NCBI RefSeq assembly: GCF_013282095.1
Contig: NZ_BLTJ01000018.1
Coordinates: 1 to 38,087, forward strand
Direction of reading: 5' to 3'
DNA length: 38,087 nt
Origin: Enterocloster alcoholdehydrogenati
GTDB lineage: Bacteria > Bacillota > Clostridia > Lachnospirales > Lachnospiraceae
The stretch's first letter is position 1; each line of letters starts with the position of its first letter. Below the pieces are notes generated by a model, which made no database searches, was not told the DNA's origin, and saw only the letters and a list, made by a program, of their open reading frames with translations. Of this stretch, positions 8,449 to 18,034 are shown piece after piece. Position numbers and translations under genes: made by a program.

Positions 8449-10804
8449 ACTTACGCGGCAGGAAAAGAAACAGATCGACGCGCTTATCCGGCAGTCAAAG
8501 GGCGACGGGAAGCCCCATACGGCGCAGGACAGCATACCGTTTGAACGAATGTATAAGGACGGGATTTGCCGCCTTGCAAACGGGCGGTATTCCAAGTGCA
8601 TTGAGTTTGAAGATATTAACTATCAGCTTGCGCAGCCGGACGACAAGACCGCCATTTTTGAAGCCCTTTGCGATATGTATAACTCTTTTGACGCTTCTAT
8701 CAGTGTGCAGCTTTCCTTAATCAGCCGCCATGCGAACAAGGAGGATTTCAAGAGCAGTATCACGATTGCCCCACAGAATGACGACTTTGACAGTATCAGA
8801 GCCGAATACACCGAAATGCTGCAAACACAGCTTGAACGCGGCAACAACGGGCTTATCAAGACAAAGTTTCTCACCTTTACCATTGAAGCAAAAGATATTA
8901 AATCGGCGCGGGCGCGGCTTGCCCGTATCGAAACGGACACCCTCAACCATTTTAAGGTGATCGGCGCGGCGGCGCGGGTATTGGACGGGAAGCAGCGGCT
9001 TGAAGTGCTGCATGGGCTTTTCCACCCGGACGGGGAACGCTTCAACTTTGCGTGGGAATGGCTACCCGTAAGCGGCCTTTCCGTCAAAGACTTTATTGCC
9101 CCGTCCTCTTTCCGTTTTGGCGACGGGCGAATGTTTCAAATGGGCGGGAAGTTTGGCGCGGTTTCCTTTTTGCAGATTGCCGCGCCGGAACTTTCAGACC
9201 GTATGCTTGCCGACTTCATGGAAGCGGAAAACGGGATTGTCGTCAATCTGCACATTCAGAGTATCGACCACAACGAAGCGATCAAGACCATCAAGCGGAA
9301 AATCACCGACCTTGACCGCATGAAAATCGAGGAACAGAAAAAGGCAATCCGCAGCGGCTACGATATGGATATAATCCCGTCCGACCTTGCCACCTACGGC
9401 GGCGAAGCGAAAAACCTTTTGCGGGATTTGCAAAGCCGGAACGAGCGAATGTTTTTGCTTACGCTGTTAGTTTTGAATATGGCAGACACAAAGCAGAAAT
9501 TGGACAACGATGTATTCAGTGCCGCAAGTATCGCGCAGAAATACAACTGTATGCTCACCCGCCTTGACTACCGGCAGGAACAGGGGCTTATGTCCTCTAT
9601 CCCGTTGGGCGAAAACCTAATCCAAATCCAGCGGGGCTTGACGACTTCCAGCACCGCTATTTTCGTCCCCTTTACGGTGCAAGAGCTGTTCCAAAGCGGC
9701 GAAGCGTTGTATTACGGCTTAAACGCCCTTTCCAACAATATGATTCTGTGCGACAGAAAACGGCTGAAAAACCCAAACGGCCTTATCCTCGGCACACCGG
9801 GCAGCGGCAAGAGTTTTTCGGCAAAGCGCGAGATCACCAACGCTTTTCTCATTACCGCAGATGATATTATCATTTGCGACCCGGAAGCGGAATATTACCC
9901 CCTTGTGGAACGGCTGAAAGGACAGGTTATCAAGGTTTCGCAGAACAGCACGCAGTACATTAACCCGATGGACATAAACCTCAATTACAGCGAGGGCGAC
10001 ACGCCCATAGCCTTAAAGAGCGATTTTATCCTTTCCTTTTGCGAACTCATTATGGGCGGCAAAAACGGGCTGGAAGCGGTTGAAAAGACCTTGATTGACC
10101 GCGCCGTTATCAGCGTGTACCGCAGCTACCTTGCAGACCCGAAGCCGGAGAATATGCCGATTTTGGGCGACCTCTACAATGAAATCAAGAAGCAGCCGGA
10201 AAAGGAAGCGCAGCGTATCGCGTCGGCGTTGGAACTGTATGTAAACGGCAGCTTGAACCTGTTTAACCACCGCACAAACGTTGACATTCACAACCGCCTT
10301 GTCTGCTTTGACATTAAGGAACTCGGCACCCAGCTTAAAAAAGTCGGTATGCTCATTATCCAAGACCAAGTGTGGAACCGCGTAACGCTCAACCGCAGCG
10401 AGGGCAAGGCGACGCGGTACTACATCGACGAGTTTCATTTGCTCTTGAAAGAGGAACAGACCGCCGCCTATTCCGTTGAAATATGGAAAAGATTTAGAAA
10501 ATGGGGCGGTATTCCGACAGGTATCACGCAGAACGTCAAAGACCTTTTGACGAGCAGAGAAGTTTCAAACGTTTTTGAAAACAGCGATTTTGTCTATATG
10601 CTCAACCAAGCGCAGGGCGACCGGGAAATCCTTGCAAAGCAGCTTAACATTTCGCAGCAGCAAATGACCTATGTAACCCATTCCGACGCGGGCGAGGGGC
10701 TTATCTTCTATGGCAACGTGATTTTGCCCTTTATTGACCGTTTCCCGCAAGATACGGAACTCTATCGTGTAATGACGACCAAACCCGGCGAGGTGTCGGC
10801 ATGA
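8408..10804 (+). CDS. virB4: VirB4-like conjugation ATPase
   Basis: A 798-residue VirB4/TrbE-type ATPase that powers assembly and transfer of the type IV secretion system from the inner membrane face. Walker A is GTPGSGKSF near residue 462, Walker B is [10 protein letters not shown] near residue 670, and the [10 protein letters not shown] segment follows the P-loop region. The start is a TTG at 8408, chosen because AAGGAGG at 8392-8398 is properly spaced. The length is normal for the family and no break is seen. The 3' end overlaps the following methylase by 4 bases. Confidence 0.93.
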   Translation: MSKEKGKTQNKKRKLTRQEKKQIDALIRQSKGDGKPHTAQDSIPFERMYKDGICRLANGRYSKCIEFEDINYQLAQPDDKTAIFEALCDMYNSFDASISVQLSLISRHANKEDFKSSITIAPQNDDFDSIRAEYTEMLQTQLERGNNGLIKTKFLTFTIEAKDIKSARARLARIETDTLNHFKVIGAAARVLDGKQRLEVLHGLFHPDGERFNFAWEWLPVSGLSVKDFIAPSSFRFGDGRMFQMGGKFGAVSFLQIAAPELSDRMLADFMEAENGIVVNLHIQSIDHNEAIKTIKRKITDLDRMKIEEQKKAIRSGYDMDIIPSDLATYGGEAKNLLRDLQSRNERMFLLTLLVLNMADTKQKLDNDVFSAASIAQKYNCMLTRLDYRQEQGLMSSIPLGENLIQIQRGLTTSSTAIFVPFTVQELFQSGEALYYGLNALSNNMILCDRKRLKNPNGLILGTPGSGKSFSAKREITNAFLITADDIIICDPEAEYYPLVERLKGQVIKVSQNSTQYINPMDINLNYSEGDTPIALKSDFILSFCELIMGGKNGLEAVEKTLIDRAVISVYRSYLADPKPENMPILGDLYNEIKKQPEKEAQRIASALELYVNGSLNLFNHRTNVDIHNRLVCFDIKELGTQLKKVGMLIIQDQVWNRVTLNRSEGKATRYYIDEFHLLLKEEQTAAYSVEIWKRFRKWGGIPTGITQNVKDLLTSREVSNVFENSDFVYMLNQAQGDREILAKQLNISQQQMTYVTHSDAGEGLIFYGNVILPFIDRFPQDTELYRVMTTKPGEVSA

Positions 10805-11757
10805 GGATAGAAATGGACAAAATCTATTGCGGCGACAGCTTGCAGGTGCTTCAAACCTTGCCGGAAAATGCAGTTGATTGTTGCGTAACGTCCCCACCCT
10901 ACTATGCCTTGCGGGACTACGGCGCAGACGGGCAGATCGGACGGGAAGCAACGCCGGAGGAATATGTTTCCCGTATTACGGCGGTATTCCATGAGGTAAA
11001 GCGGGTGCTTACGCCGGAGGGTACTTGTTGGCTGAATATCGCGGACACTTATTGCGGCACAGGCAGCAAAGCCGACCACCAAGACCCCAAATACCCCAAA
11101 GGCAGGAACGGGCAGCAAGTGGCGTTTAACCACCGCGCCCCCGGCTGCAAGCCCAAAGATTTAATTGGTATTCCGTGGCTTGTAGCCCTCGCCTTGCGGG
11201 GCGACGGTTGGTATTTGCGCAGTTCTATCATTTGGCACAAAACAAACCCCATGCCGGAAAGCACGCGGGACAGGCCGACCCGCTGCTATGAATATGTGTT
11301 TCTGCTTACCAAGTCAAAGAAGTATTATTACGATTGGCAAGCAGTAGCCGAGCCGATAGCCCCCACAACGGCGGGGCGGCTGAAAAGCGGAGTTAGCAAA
11401 GGAAATAAGTATAACGTTACTGTTCCGGGGCAAAACCAACCGCAGAAAATCAACCGCCCCCGCGAAAAGGGCGCATACGCCGACGAGTTGATTTCTCCCG
11501 TCCGCAGCCGCCGCAACGTTTGGCAGATTAACAATGTCGGCTATCATGGCGGGCATTTCGCAGCGTTCCCGCCGAAACTTGCGGAAACGTGCATTTTGGC
11601 GGGCTGTCCCATCGGCGGGATTGTCCTTGACCCCTTTTTCGGCAGCGGCACGACGGGCATGGTAGCAAAACGGCTTAACCGCCGCTATATCGGCATTGAG
11701 TTAAACCCCGACTATTGCGAACTTGCAAAACAGCGGATTGGAGGTGATGAAGATTGA
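10801..11757 (+). CDS. Site-specific DNA methyltransferase (N6-adenine/N4-cytosine type)
   Basis: A 318-residue DNA methyltransferase. The catalytic motif is TSPPYY near residue 30 and the S-adenosylmethionine-binding motif is [10 protein letters not shown] near residue 276, followed by RRYIGIEL. That motif order is the beta class of amino-methyltransferases. It overlaps virB4 (ATGA) and the next gene (TTGA), so it is a fixed member of the transfer operon and not a stray insertion. With no restriction partner nearby it is likely to protect the element's own DNA. It is the second methylase in this operon. Confidence 0.9.
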   Translation: MRIEMDKIYCGDSLQVLQTLPENAVDCCVTSPPYYALRDYGADGQIGREATPEEYVSRITAVFHEVKRVLTPEGTCWLNIADTYCGTGSKADHQDPKYPKGRNGQQVAFNHRAPGCKPKDLIGIPWLVALALRGDGWYLRSSIIWHKTNPMPESTRDRPTRCYEYVFLLTKSKKYYYDWQAVAEPIAPTTAGRLKSGVSKGNKYNVTVPGQNQPQKINRPREKGAYADELISPVRSRRNVWQINNVGYHGGHFAAFPPKLAETCILAGCPIGGIVLDPFFGSGTTGMVAKRLNRRYIGIELNPDYCELAKQRIGGDED

Positions 11758-13724
11758 GCAAGGAACTGAAAGCCCCCGACAAGGTAACGCAAAAAATGAC
11801 CCGCGACGGTGCGGTTGCGGAAAACCTCACGACGGGCGAAACGTCCAGTATCAGCGAAAGGCCGCAGGAAGAAAACTATTCAGCCCCCGCAGGGGTGGCA
11901 GCGGAAAAGGTTGTGCAGCATATCGGCGCAGAGATTGAGCGACACGCAGCAAAAGGCGCGGAGAAAAAAGCCCTTGACGCGACGCAGCCTAAAACCCATT
12001 CTTCCCGCTTGCAGTTTTCCGAAGCGGAACGGGCAACGCCGGAACTTCAAAAAGCGATCAAGAAATCGGATAAGGCGGCAGACTGTTTAGACGCAGCGCG
12101 GGCGGCTATCCCCAAGCAGACCAAAATCAAGAAAGAGCGCGTTTTTGACGAAGCGAAAGGCAAGGCAAAGACGCGCCTTTCCTTTGAAAAGACGGATAAG
12201 CCCCCAAACGGCAAGTTGCGGCATAACCCCTTATCCCGTCCGGCACAGGAGTTAAACAGTACCGTACATGGGAAAATCTACGAGGTAGAGAAAGAAAACG
12301 TCGGTGTGGAAAGCGGGCACCGGGTAGAACTTGCCGGAGAGAAAGCGGGCGGCATGGCGGCGCGGGCAGTTAAGGGCGGCATACGCCGCCATAAGCTGAA
12401 ACCCTACCGGGCAGCGGCGGCAGCGGAAAAACAAGCGGTAAAGGCAAACGCAGATTTTCTCTATCAAAAGGCGTTGCACGATAACCCCGCGCTTGCGCAC
12501 TCCAACCCCATTTCCCGTTTTTGGCAGAAGCAGCGCATTAAAAAGCAGTATGCAAAAACGCTGAAAGCGGGCGGCAAAGCGAAAAAAACCGCTGAAGCCA
12601 CCGCAAAGGCGGCGAAGAAAACCGCGCAGGAAACCAAACGGGCGACGTTCTTTGTTGTCCGGCATTGGAAAGGCTGCTTGATTGTGGGCGGGATTGCCTT
12701 TATCGTGCTGCTGCTTTTCGGCGGGCTGTCCTCTTGCTCCCTCTTTGGCGGCAACAGCGGCAGCGGCTTGATTGCGTCGTCCTATCTCTCCGAGGACGCG
12801 GATATAACGGGCGCGGAAAGCGCGTATGCCGCTATGGAAGCCGAGTTACAAGATATGCTGGACAATATCGAAAGCGAATACCCCGGCTATGACGAATACC
12901 GGGTAAACGCGGACGAGATCGAGCATGACCCCTATGTGCTAATTTCTATCCTTTCCGCGTGGCATGAGGGCGTGTTTACACTCGATGAAGTGCAAAGCAC
13001 CCTTGAAATGCTCTTTGAGAAACAGTATATCTTGACGGTCGAGGAAGAAGTACAGGTACGCTACCGCACCGAAACAAGGACGGACAGCGAGGGCAACCCC
13101 TATACGGTTGAAGTCCCCTATAACTATTACATTCTTCATGTGGATTTGGAAAACTTCAACCTCTCCCATGTCCCCGTTTACATCATGGGCGAAGAACAGC
13201 TATCCATGTACGCTATGTATATGTCGTCGCTGGGAAACAGACCCGACCTTTTCCCGCAATCCGGCTATGTGTCTAAATACTATGAAAACCCGCCCGCCGA
13301 TTATGAAGTACCCGCCGCGCTGCTGGGTTCCGATGAAAAGTTTGCGCGGCTCATGGAGGAAGCAGATAAATACGTCGGTTTTCCCTATGTGTGGGGCGGC
13401 AGCACCCCGGAAACCTCTTTTGATTGCAGCGGCTTTGTGAGTTATGTGTTGACGAACAGCGGCCTATACAATACGGGCAGACTTGGGGCGCAAGGGCTTT
13501 ACAACATCTCAACCCCTGTTTCTAACCCGCAGCCGGGGGATTTGGTGTTCTTTACGGGTACATACGACACCCCCGGCGTTTCCCATGTGGGGATTTATGT
13601 GGGCGAGGACGGGGACGGAAGCCCCGTCATGCTGCATTGTGGCGACCCTATCCAGTATTCAAAGCTGGACACCAGCTATTGGCAATCCCACTTTTACGCC
13701 TACGGGCGGTTAAATTACAATTAA
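11754..13724 (+). CDS. NlpC/P60 cell-wall hydrolase of the transfer apparatus
   Basis: A 656-residue protein with a long charged cytoplasmic region (residues 1-300), one membrane segment near 303-325 ([17 protein letters not shown]), an extracellular middle domain, and a C-terminal NlpC/P60 peptidase domain. The catalytic cysteine is in [11 protein letters not shown] near residue 560 and the histidine in [10 protein letters not shown]. Such proteins open peptidoglycan locally for the conjugation channel. The TTG start at 11754 is supported by GGAGGTGATG just upstream and overlaps the methylase stop. No separate lysozyme domain is visible. Confidence 0.88.
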   Translation: MSKELKAPDKVTQKMTRDGAVAENLTTGETSSISERPQEENYSAPAGVAAEKVVQHIGAEIERHAAKGAEKKALDATQPKTHSSRLQFSEAERATPELQKAIKKSDKAADCLDAARAAIPKQTKIKKERVFDEAKGKAKTRLSFEKTDKPPNGKLRHNPLSRPAQELNSTVHGKIYEVEKENVGVESGHRVELAGEKAGGMAARAVKGGIRRHKLKPYRAAAAAEKQAVKANADFLYQKALHDNPALAHSNPISRFWQKQRIKKQYAKTLKAGGKAKKTAEATAKAAKKTAQETKRATFFVVRHWKGCLIVGGIAFIVLLLFGGLSSCSLFGGNSGSGLIASSYLSEDADITGAESAYAAMEAELQDMLDNIESEYPGYDEYRVNADEIEHDPYVLISILSAWHEGVFTLDEVQSTLEMLFEKQYILTVEEEVQVRYRTETRTDSEGNPYTVEVPYNYYILHVDLENFNLSHVPVYIMGEEQLSMYAMYMSSLGNRPDLFPQSGYVSKYYENPPADYEVPAALLGSDEKFARLMEEADKYVGFPYVWGGSTPETSFDCSGFVSYVLTNSGLYNTGRLGAQGLYNISTPVSNPQPGDLVFFTGTYDTPGVSHVGIYVGEDGDGSPVMLHCGDPIQYSKLDTSYWQSHFYAYGRLNYN

Positions 13725-13737
13725 AAGGAGTTGAAAA

Positions 13738-14460
13738 ATGAATATTGTATCTTTTGGCGGCGGCACGAATAGTGCCGCCTTACTTATTGGCCTATACAAG
13801 CACAAAATCCCGATTGACCTTATCACCTTTGCCGATACGGGCGCGGAACACCCGCATACCTATCAATTTATCGAGATAATCAATCAATGGCTTGCGGAAC
13901 ACGGTATGCCGCAGATTACCGTTGTGCAGTATGTTGACCGCTACGGCAACCGCCTATCTCTTGAAACCGAGTGCTTGCGCTCTCATACGCTCCCGTCGAT
14001 TGCCTACGGGCATAAGCGTTGTTCGCAGAAACACAAAATCGCACCGCAGGAAAAGTTTTGCAACCACTATGCGCCTTGCCGCGAAGTATGGCAGCGCGGC
14101 GAGAAAGTCAACCGCTATATCGGCTATGACGCGGGAGAAGTGAAACGGTATGAACATTCCCGCAAGTACAACGAAGCCGACAAAAAATATCATAACCGCT
14201 ACCCCCTCATTGAAGAATGGGGCTGGAACAGGGACGATTGTATCCGGGAAATCAAAGCGGCAGGATTGCCGCAGCCGGGTAAATCGTCCTGTTTCTTTTG
14301 TCCGAGCATGAAGAAACAAGAGATTTTATATCTCAAAGAACACTATCCCGATCTATTTAACCGGGCGGCGACTTTGGAAGAAAACGCTATGCCCTATCTT
14401 AAAACCGTTAAGGGATTGGGGCGCAGCTATTCATGGAAAGAACAGTTTGGAAAGGAGTAA
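13738..14460 (+). CDS. PAPS-reductase-like PP-loop protein
   Basis: A 240-residue protein of the phosphoadenosine-phosphosulfate reductase / adenine-nucleotide alpha-hydrolase superfamily. The PP-loop is SFGGGTNSAALL at residues 4-15, and a later CFFCPSMKK segment gives a cysteine pair near residue 190. The family activates sulfate or adenylates substrates, but on mobile elements the true reaction is unknown. A nucleic-acid modification role like that of DndC proteins is only a guess. It has its own AAAGGAG (13725-13731), and its stop abuts the ATG of the DUF4315 gene. Confidence 0.82.
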   Translation: MNIVSFGGGTNSAALLIGLYKHKIPIDLITFADTGAEHPHTYQFIEIINQWLAEHGMPQITVVQYVDRYGNRLSLETECLRSHTLPSIAYGHKRCSQKHKIAPQEKFCNHYAPCREVWQRGEKVNRYIGYDAGEVKRYEHSRKYNEADKKYHNRYPLIEEWGWNRDDCIREIKAAGLPQPGKSSCFFCPSMKKQEILYLKEHYPDLFNRAATLEENAMPYLKTVKGLGRSYSWKEQFGKE

Positions 14461-14733
14461 ATGACTATGGCGAACACGAAACTTGACCGTATCGAAAGGG
14501 ATATTGAGAAAACGAGGGCAAAAATCCTTGAACAGCAAAAGAAGCTGAAAGACCTTGAAGCGCAGAAAGTCGAGGAAGAAAACGCGCAGATCGTGCAAAT
14601 GGTAAAGGCGGTACACCTTGACGGGACGCAGCTTGCCGCGTTCCTCTCCGCTTACGCCAGCGGCGAAATCACCTTGCCGCAGCCGGAAGCCACTTACCCC
14701 GCCGAACAGGAGGACAACGACAATGAAGAATAA
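14461..14733 (+). CDS. DUF4315 protein
   Basis: A 90-residue coiled-coil protein (NTKLDRIERDIEKTRAKI opening, acidic C terminus) matching the DUF4315 family found only in conjugative elements of this kind. Its function is unknown. The ATG directly follows the stop of the previous gene, and its 3' end overlaps the DUF4366 gene by 11 bases, so it is part of the same translated block. Confidence 0.85.
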   Translation: MTMANTKLDRIERDIEKTRAKILEQQKKLKDLEAQKVEEENAQIVQMVKAVHLDGTQLAAFLSAYASGEITLPQPEATYPAEQEDNDNEE

Positions 14734-15472
14734 AAAGATAATCCGAAAGTTTACCGTATTGCTTGCCGCACTGGTTATCATGTGCGGCTTTTCTGTTACC
14801 GCTTATGCGGGCGGTGGCGATGAAAGCGACGACACGCCTACCCCCGTAACCGAGGAAACCCCCGCGCCGGAAACCGAGCCGGAAGAAACGACGGGCGGCT
14901 ATGAGCCGCAGCCCCTTACCCCGGACGGGAATATGTCCCTTGTGGACGATATAACGGGTGAAGCGTCCGGCGACAAGCAGTTTATCACCGTCGTTACCAA
15001 AAGTGGCAACTATTTTTACATCATCATTGACCGCGCCGAGGACGGGGAAAATACCGTCCATTTCCTTAACCAAGTGGACGAAGCGGATTTAACCGCCCTT
15101 ATGGAGGACGGGCAGACCGAAGCCCCCGTTTGTAGCTGCACCGATAAATGCGTTGCCGGAAGCGTCAACACCGCTTGCCCGGTTTGCAGCGTCAACATGA
15201 GCGAGTGCGCGGGTGTGGAAGCCGAGCCGGAGCCGGAAGAAACCGAGCAGCCGCCGGAAGAAGAAAAAGGCGGCGGCATGGGTATTCTGCTTGTCGTGCT
15301 GCTTGTTGCCGCAGCGGGCGGCGGCGCGTTCTACTACTTTAAGATTTTGAAGCCCAAAAAGGACGCGGCGAAAGGCAGCAGCAGCCTTGACGACCTTGAT
15401 TTTGACGAGGACGACGAGGAAACGGAAGTAGTCGAAACCGAACAGACCGAGCAGGAGGACGATAATCTATGA
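14723..15472 (+). CDS. DUF4366 secreted/membrane-anchored protein
   Basis: A 249-residue protein with an N-terminal signal peptide (KKIIRKFTVLLAALVIMCGF, cleavage probably after AYA), a proline/glutamate-rich spacer and a central domain. A cysteine-rich stretch near residues 134-157 (CSCTDKC, then CPVCSVNMSEC) precedes a C-terminal membrane segment (GILLVVLLVAAAGGGAFYYF) with a short acidic tail inside. This is the DUF4366 layout, a surface component of Tn1549-like transfer systems with unknown exact role. The cysteine cluster may bind metal or form disulfides. The 3' end overlaps topoisomerase III by 4 bases. Confidence 0.85.
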   Translation: MKNKKIIRKFTVLLAALVIMCGFSVTAYAGGGDESDDTPTPVTEETPAPETEPEETTGGYEPQPLTPDGNMSLVDDITGEASGDKQFITVVTKSGNYFYIIIDRAEDGENTVHFLNQVDEADLTALMEDGQTEAPVCSCTDKCVAGSVNTACPVCSVNMSECAGVEAEPEPEETEQPPEEEKGGGMGILLVVLLVAAAGGGAFYYFKILKPKKDAAKGSSSLDDLDFDEDDEETEVVETEQTEQEDDNL

Positions 15473-17544
15473 AACTTGTAATTGCAGAAAAACCGAGCGT
15501 CGGGGCGGCGATTGCCGCCGTTATGGGCGCGAATGAAAAGCGCAGCGGATATTTTGAGGGCGGCGGCTACCTTGTGTCGTGGTGTATCGGGCATTTGATT
15601 AGCCTTGCAGACGCGGCGACCTACAATGAACAATTCCGTAAATGGAAGTACGACGATCTTCCCATTGTCCCGCAGGAGTGGCAGTTTATTGTTGCCAGCG
15701 GCAAGGAGCAGCAGTTTTCCATTCTCAAAGACCTTATGCACCGCAGCGACGTTACCGAGATTATCAATGCTTGCGACAGCGGGCGCGAGGGGGAACTCAT
15801 TTTCCGCTTTGTCTATGAACAGGCGAATTGCAAAAAGCCCTTTTCCCGCCTTTGGATTAGCAGCATGGAAGCAAGTGCAATCCGCGAGGGCTTTTCAAAT
15901 CTCAAAGACGGGCGCGGCTATGACAACCTCTATCAATCCGCGCTTTGCAGAGCAAAGGCCGATTGGCTCATTGGCATTAACGCGACCCGCCTTTTCTCTA
16001 TCCTCTACCATAAAACATTGAATGTCGGCAGAGTGCAAACGCCCACCCTTGCTATGCTGGTAAACCGCGACTATGCAATCAGCAGCTTTAAGAAAGAGAA
16101 ATATCATGTCGTCCGGCTGGACGTTGGCGGCGTTGCCGCCCTTTCCGAAAGGCAGGACGACGAAGCGGCGGCGCGGCAGATGAAAGCGGCTTGCGAGAAA
16201 TCGCAGGCCGTTTGTACTTCCCTTAAAAAAGAGAAAAAGACCGCAGCCCCGCCGAAACTGTTTGACCTCACCGCCTTGCAGCGGGAAGCAAACCGTTTGT
16301 ATGGGTTTACGGCGAAACAGACCCTTGACTATGCGCAAGCCCTTTATGAAAAACGGCTTTTGACCTATCCCCGCACCGACAGCAAATATATCACTTCCGA
16401 TATGGAGGGCAGCACAAAGGAACTTATCACCGGCCTTTGCGCTGCTCTCCCCTTTATGCAGGGCGTGAAGCTGCAAGCCGACCTTGCGAGGATTTGCGAC
16501 AACAGCAAAGTAACCGACCATCACGCCATTTTGCCGACAGCGGAGTTTGTGAAAACGGGCTTTTCTTCCCTTGCCGAAAGTGAGAAAAAGCTAATGACCC
16601 TTGTGTGCGCAAAACTGCTTTGCGCCGTTGCCGCGCCCTATGAGTATGAAGCGGTTACGGCGGTTTTCACTTGCGGCGGCTATACCTTTACCGCAAAGGG
16701 CAGGACGACGCTTTGCGAGGGTTGGCGCGAGATTGAAAGACTATCCCGCGCCGCGTCCGGGGAACAGGACGAGGACGCAGAGCCGGAAGCGGTTTTACCC
16801 CCGCTTGCCGAGGGGCAGACCTTTGACAATCCGGCAGCGGAGATCTCCGAACGTTACACGCAGCCCCCAAAGGCATTTACCGAAGATACGTTACTTTCGG
16901 CTATGGAGAGTGCGGGAAAGGAGGACACGCCGGAGGACGCGGAGCGCAAAGGGTTAGGCACCACCGCGACGCGGGCGGGTATCATTGAAAAACTCATTAG
17001 CGCGGGCTTTGCCGAGCGCAAGGGCAAAAAGCTAATCCCCACAAAGGACGGGTATAACCTTGTCGCTATTCTGCCCGACAGCCTTACGTCCCCGCAGCTT
17101 ACGGCAGAATGGGAAACGCGCCTTACCGGGATTGCAAAGGGCAGCGACAGCCCCGCCGACTTCATGCGCGGGATTGAGGAAATGACAGCGGGGCTTGTCA
17201 AGACCTATTCCGCGATTTCCGAGGATAAAGCGAAGCTGTTTACCCCGCAGCGGGAAGCAATCGGCACTTGCCCCCGTTGCGGCGCGGCGGTTTACGAGGG
17301 CAAGAAAAACTTTTACTGCTCCGACAGGGCTTGCAGCTTTGTGATGTGGAAGAATGACCGCTTTTTTGAGCAGCGCAAAAAGGCTTTCACAAAGGCGATT
17401 GCCGCCGCCCTTTTGAAAGACGGAAAGGTAAAAATCAAAGGTATGTACTCGACCAAGACGGGAAAGACCTTTGACGGAGTTGTGCTGCTTGCCGACACAG
17501 GCGGCAAGTATGTAAACTTCCGCGTCGAGCAGAACCGAAAATGA
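15469..17544 (+). CDS. topB: DNA topoisomerase III
   Basis: A 691-residue type IA topoisomerase. The TOPRIM domain at the N terminus shows IAEKPSVGAAIAAVM and the acidic DSGREGELIF motif. The active-site tyrosine is in LLTYPRTDSKYI near residue 300. A zinc-ribbon-like segment (CPRCGAAVYEG then CSDRACSF) and a basic tail close the protein. Element-encoded topoisomerases of this type relieve strand linkage during conjugative DNA processing. It overlaps its neighbours on both sides by 4 bases. No defect is seen. Confidence 0.93.
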   Translation: MKLVIAEKPSVGAAIAAVMGANEKRSGYFEGGGYLVSWCIGHLISLADAATYNEQFRKWKYDDLPIVPQEWQFIVASGKEQQFSILKDLMHRSDVTEIINACDSGREGELIFRFVYEQANCKKPFSRLWISSMEASAIREGFSNLKDGRGYDNLYQSALCRAKADWLIGINATRLFSILYHKTLNVGRVQTPTLAMLVNRDYAISSFKKEKYHVVRLDVGGVAALSERQDDEAAARQMKAACEKSQAVCTSLKKEKKTAAPPKLFDLTALQREANRLYGFTAKQTLDYAQALYEKRLLTYPRTDSKYITSDMEGSTKELITGLCAALPFMQGVKLQADLARICDNSKVTDHHAILPTAEFVKTGFSSLAESEKKLMTLVCAKLLCAVAAPYEYEAVTAVFTCGGYTFTAKGRTTLCEGWREIERLSRAASGEQDEDAEPEAVLPPLAEGQTFDNPAAEISERYTQPPKAFTEDTLLSAMESAGKEDTPEDAERKGLGTTATRAGIIEKLISAGFAERKGKKLIPTKDGYNLVAILPDSLTSPQLTAEWETRLTGIAKGSDSPADFMRGIEEMTAGLVKTYSAISEDKAKLFTPQREAIGTCPRCGAAVYEGKKNFYCSDRACSFVMWKNDRFFEQRKKAFTKAIAAALLKDGKVKIKGMYSTKTGKTFDGVVLLADTGGKYVNFRVEQNRK

Positions 17545-17909
17545 TAAGGCTTGATGAAAAGCAATACCGCGCCGTAAAGAAAATGACCCGCGCCGCTTGT
17601 GCAAACAACGATTGCGGGAATTGTCTGCTGCTGGACGACGGGGAAACTTGCGTTTGTGTGCAGAGTATCAGCTATTCGCTGCTATGCCGCTATTTCCGCG
17701 AAGCGGTATTACCCGCCGACAGGCAGCTTTGCGAACAGATCACCCGCAGCGGGGAAACCGATTTGAAGCGTTGCGCGGTATGCGGCAGCACGTTTGCGGC
17801 GGGCAGCAACCGGGCGAAATACTGCCCCGATTGCGCGGCAAAGATACGCCGCAGACAGAAAGCCCAAAGCGAGAGAAACAGGCGTTTACGGATAAAAACA
17901 ACTACATAG
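17541..17909 (+). CDS. Cys-rich VLP-domain protein
   Basis: A 122-residue protein with two cysteine clusters: CANNDCGNCLLLDDGETCVC near residues 15-35 and CAVCGSTFAAGSNRAKYCPDC near residues 75-95, ending in an arginine-rich tail. This is the 'cysteine-rich VLP' family that accompanies relaxase or topoisomerase genes in these elements; a zinc-binding nucleic-acid role is likely but unproven. The start overlaps the topB stop (ATGATAA). Its 3' end runs into the oriT-like repeat. A frameshifted relative is present at 31317-31701. Confidence 0.85.
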   Translation: MIRLDEKQYRAVKKMTRAACANNDCGNCLLLDDGETCVCVQSISYSLLCRYFREAVLPADRQLCEQITRSGETDLKRCAVCGSTFAAGSNRAKYCPDCAAKIRRRQKAQSERNRRLRIKTTT

Positions 17910-18005
17910 CAAGCACAGCAAACGAGTACCCGTTTGCGAGAAATGCCCGCGCTTCCCATAGAGAGCGCGGGCATTTTGCTTGTTGGGATAGTCCCAAACC
18001 CTTAT
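17907..18005 (+). repeat. Second, inverted oriT-like copy upstream of the anti-restriction gene
   Basis: This segment repeats the candidate oriT at 23441-23507 in the opposite orientation. The first 32 bases are identical, including the hairpin GCAAACG/CGTTTGC (17918-17937), and so is nearly all of the final cttgttggga...tcccaaacccttata part. Between them lies an added perfect 13-bp hairpin (17941-17953 with 17964-17976, loop 10) that the other copy lacks. It sits just before the start of the anti-restriction fusion gene, whose ribosome binding site GAAAGGA is at 18013-18019. Confidence 0.8.
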
Positions 18006-18034
18006 ATGACCGAGAAAGGACGTGATGAAAGAAT

